DNA from: an uncultured Rhodanobacter sp.
GTDB taxonomy: Bacteria > Pseudomonadota > Gammaproteobacteria > Xanthomonadales > Rhodanobacteraceae
Assembly (NCBI GenBank): GCA_903827735.1
Contig: CAIKJM010000230.1
Location: forward strand, 1 to 8,601
Direction: 5' to 3'
Length of the DNA: 8,601 nt
The notes under the pieces were generated by a model, which saw nothing but the letters and a program-made list of their open reading frames with translations, searched no databases and was not told the DNA's origin. The position numbers were made by a program, and so were the translations under genes. Positions 6,496 through 8,601 of the stretch are shown in pieces; the stretch's first letter is position 1, and each line of letters opens with the position of its first letter.

Positions 6496-7926
6496 ATGCG
6501 TCTATCGCGATTCCTGATGTTACGCATCGCCGCTGTTTCGCTCGCCATGATGGCATGCGCGCTGCTGCTGGCGCTGTGGCAGGCACGGCTGAACATTGCG
6601 CGCGAGGAGCGCGGCGCCAACGAAACGGCGCGCCTGTTCGACGAGCTTGATGGCCTGGAGAGCGGGCCGCCCGCTGATATTTCCATGCATCTAAGCACGC
6701 TGCGCCAGATCAGCGCGCAAGGGCGGCTGCGGCATCTGCAGCTGCGCCTGCAGGATGGCCAGGGCAACGATCTTTTGCCACCGACACCCAAAACTTCGAC
6801 GCTGCTGGAGCGCGGTTATGCGTGGCTGCTGCCGCCCGCGTACGGCGGCGCTAAGCCGACCACGCCGCAGTGGAACCTGCAGCGCGCGGACGGCCGGCGC
6901 TTTCACGTCACCCTGCTACTCGACCCTGGCAGCGAGCGCAGCGAGTCGCTGACCGATATCGCCGGCCTGCTCGGCGTTCTGCTCGGCTACGGCGCGCTGA
7001 CCCTGCTGGCGGTTTACGTCGCGCTGCGCCTAGCGCTGCGGCCGATGCGCAAAATCATCTACGCCATCGGCCAGTACCAGCGGGATCGCTACGACTATCG
7101 GCTGCCGCCGCTGCGTCTGCTGGAGCTGCATACGATCGCGCAGGCGCTCAACCACATGGCGCAGTCGCTGGCGTCCTCGCAGGAGGCGCGCCGCCGGCTC
7201 GACCTGCAGCTGCGCAGCCTACGCGAGGACGAACGCAGCCGGCTGGCGCGCGAATTGCACGATGAGCTGGGCCAGCGGCTCACGGCGATGCGGGCCGACA
7301 CGGCATGGCTGATCCGGCGCAGCCTGGAACAGCCGCCGCTGGCCGATGTCGCCAACGCACTGGCCGACCACTGCGAACACGTACAGTACGCCTTGCGCGA
7401 TCTGCTGCAGCGGCTGCGCGCACGCCAACCGTATGAAGACGAGGACGAACCGCTGCCCTTGCAGCGTTTGCTGCGCGAGCTGGTCGACAGCTGGCGCGAT
7501 CTGCCTGATCAAGGCACCCGTTTCGAATTGGATATGGCGATCGATGAGCACCTCGTCAGCGGCGATCTTGCGCTAACCGTGTATCGACTCACGCAAGAGG
7601 CGCTGACGAATATCGCGCGCCATGCGCAGGCCACGAGCGTGAGCATTCGGCTCGCGCTGCATGACGGCAGTCGACTGGAGTGGTCGGTGTGCGATGACGG
7701 CAACGGCCTGACCGATCCCGGGCAGGCCGCGTATCGCGGCAACGGTCTGGTGGGCATGCGCGAGCGCGTATGGGCGCTGCACGGTGAGATCGACATGTTC
7801 GCCACTCACCTGCACAGCTCGCGACCGGGGCTGACCATCCGGGCACGATTGCCGCTACAGCCTGTATCGGCGACGTTGCTAACGAACGATCGACTCGCCC
7901 ATGGTGAGCCGAACTATCCTTCCTGA
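6496..7926 (+). CDS. Membrane histidine kinase, NarL/UhpB class (HisKA_3), MoxY-like sensor region
   Basis: A 476-residue sensor kinase in the inner membrane. Transmembrane helices at about 8-28 and 154-178 bracket a roughly 125-residue periplasmic domain. Its pattern (ARLFDEL, then LSTLRQISAQGRLRHLQLRLQD) resembles the LapD/MoxY N-terminal sensor family; that match is by eye. A HAMP-like linker follows (LRPMRKIIYAIGQYQ onwards). The HisKA_3 dimerisation helix carries the phospho-acceptor His255 in ARELHDELGQRL. The ATP-binding domain has the N box around Asn372 (QEALTNIARHA), the G1 box CDDGNGL (399-405) and the G2 box RGNGLVGMRER (414-424). All catalytic parts are present. About 22 residues follow the last conserved strand, and their coding sequence overlaps the response regulator's 3' end. 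The ribosome-binding site before ATG 6496 is weak; ATG 6517 is an alternative. The likely partner is the convergent NarL-type regulator. The signal is unknown. Confidence 0.92.
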   Translation: MRLSRFLMLRIAAVSLAMMACALLLALWQARLNIAREERGANETARLFDELDGLESGPPADISMHLSTLRQISAQGRLRHLQLRLQDGQGNDLLPPTPKTSTLLERGYAWLLPPAYGGAKPTTPQWNLQRADGRRFHVTLLLDPGSERSESLTDIAGLLGVLLGYGALTLLAVYVALRLALRPMRKIIYAIGQYQRDRYDYRLPPLRLLELHTIAQALNHMAQSLASSQEARRRLDLQLRSLREDERSRLARELHDELGQRLTAMRADTAWLIRRSLEQPPLADVANALADHCEHVQYALRDLLQRLRARQPYEDEDEPLPLQRLLRELVDSWRDLPDQGTRFELDMAIDEHLVSGDLALTVYRLTQEALTNIARHAQATSVSIRLALHDGSRLEWSVCDDGNGLTDPGQAAYRGNGLVGMRERVWALHGEIDMFATHLHSSRPGLTIRARLPLQPVSATLLTNDRLAHGEPNYPS

Positions 7927-8601
7927 AAACTCGCGATGGCGTGCGCGGTTCTCTCAGGGACCTGGGCAAGCAGCCCGCAGGTCTGCGCGTAACGATACAT
8001 TTCCAGTGCGCTGTTCAAGCCCAGCTTATGCCGGACGATGGTTTGATAATTGGCCGCTGTCTTGACGCTGAGGCAGCGCTGGCTGGCGATCTGCTCTACC
8101 GCGATGCCCTGCGCCAACAGCAGAAAAACGTCAAACTCACGCGGCGACAGTTGCTGATGCGGCAGGTCGCTTTCGCCTTTTCGCATGGCCTGCGCAATAT
8201 CCACCGAGAGCACCTGCTCACCGGCCGCCACCTGATGCACGGCGTCGATCAGCGATTCCGGTGGGCTGCTCTTGGTGAGATAGCCGCTCGCACCGGCCTT
8301 GAGCAGCTGCGCCGCCAGCACCGGGCTGTCGTGCATGGTAAAGATCAGCACGCGCAGCCGCGGCACGCGCTGATGCAGACGCTGCAGGGTTGCCAGGCCG
8401 CCCTGGCCCGGCATCGACAGATCGAGGATCAGCACATCGGCCGGATGCTCCGACAGCCACAGGTAGGCGCTTTCGCCATCGGCGAATTCGGCGACGACCC
8501 GCAGCCCCGGCTCCAGCTCCAGCAACCGCCGGTAGCCCGCACGCACCACCGCGTGGTCGTCGGCAAGGACGACCCGCAGCGCTGGCTTGGCGTTGCCTTC
8601 C
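7914..8601 (-). CDS. NarL/FixJ-family response regulator, LuxR-type HTH (5' end outside window)
   Basis: A DNA-binding response regulator whose frame stays open to the right edge, so the true start lies beyond base 8601; the GTG at 8549 is internal, because the conserved receiver start RVVLADDHAVVRAGY is encoded across it. At least 228 residues are visible. Numbering from the codon at 8549, the phospho-acceptor is Asp43 in VLILDLSMPG, with the conserved Thr71 (IFTMHD) and Lys93 (YLTKSS). The acidic pair DD lies in the part upstream of 8549. The C-terminal LuxR helix-turn-helix spans about 134-190 (LSPREFDVFLLLAQG, then IASQRCLSVKTAANYQ). The receiver and output domains are both intact, so it should act as a phosphorylation-dependent transcription factor. 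It faces the kinase tail to tail, with the last 13 bases of each gene shared. NarL-type regulators control many pathways, including PQQ-alcohol oxidation in pseudomonads; that link is not shown here. Confidence 0.93.
   Translation of the reverse strand, partial: EGNAKPALRVVLADDHAVVRAGYRRLLELEPGLRVVAEFADGESAYLWLSEHPADVLILDLSMPGQGGLATLQRLHQRVPRLRVLIFTMHDSPVLAAQLLKAGASGYLTKSSPPESLIDAVHQVAAGEQVLSVDIAQAMRKGESDLPHQQLSPREFDVFLLLAQGIAVEQIASQRCLSVKTAANYQTIVRHKLGLNSALEMYRYAQTCGLLAQVPERTAHAIASFQEG

Noticed and set aside
1..8601. Mobile element, CRISPR array, toxin-antitoxin pair or defence system
   Set aside because: No transposase, integrase, regularly spaced repeats, target-site duplications or defence domains are visible on either strand. 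The only tandem repeat is the two-copy 21-bp unit.

Overview
The window is GC-rich, densely coded DNA that looks like the chromosome of a gammaproteobacterium. The protein families and codon use would suit the Xanthomonadales/Rhodanobacteraceae, but that placement is inference from general resemblance; no rRNA or marker gene is present. I see no tRNA, rRNA, insertion sequence, phage gene or CRISPR array. Six protein genes occupy almost all of the sequence, and two of them run off the window edges.

Left part (1-1513): the 3' part of an outer-membrane efflux channel gene of the NodT/OprM type (+) converges on a small SRPBCC (START-fold) protein gene (-). The 106-base gap between them holds two stem-loops. 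Middle (1514-3843): a gene-free divergent region of about 395 bases, carrying a 21-bp tandem repeat and an inverted repeat, precedes a GAF-PAS-AAA+-Fis enhancer-binding regulator of the AcoR type (+). Its GAFTGA loop reads GAFTDA. Right part (3844-8601): a large TonB-dependent receptor (-) ends exactly where the regulator ends, so the two stop codons form one palindrome, TGATCA. The receptor is divergent from a membrane histidine kinase of the NarL/UhpB class (+), with a 180-bp shared upstream region. The kinase in turn converges on, and overlaps by 13 bp, a NarL/FixJ response regulator (-) that runs off the right edge.

Working model (inference): the right-hand genes form a sensing and uptake module. 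A periplasm-facing kinase and a LuxR-type response regulator would control the divergent outer-membrane receptor, and the AcoR-type regulator may govern a related sigma-54 catabolic regulon outside the window. The receptor's substrate cannot be read from the sequence. Several weak family resemblances (a MoxY-like kinase, an SRPBCC protein of a kind sometimes labelled MxaD-like, a NarL-type regulator like those of PQQ-alcohol oxidation) point towards alcohol/PQQ/lanthanide metabolism as a hypothesis only.

I found no clear sign of a wholly new system. The more unusual points are the gene junctions with no spacer or with overlap, the split orientation of the kinase and regulator, the GAFTDA loop, and the helically phased repeat upstream of the enhancer-binding regulator.
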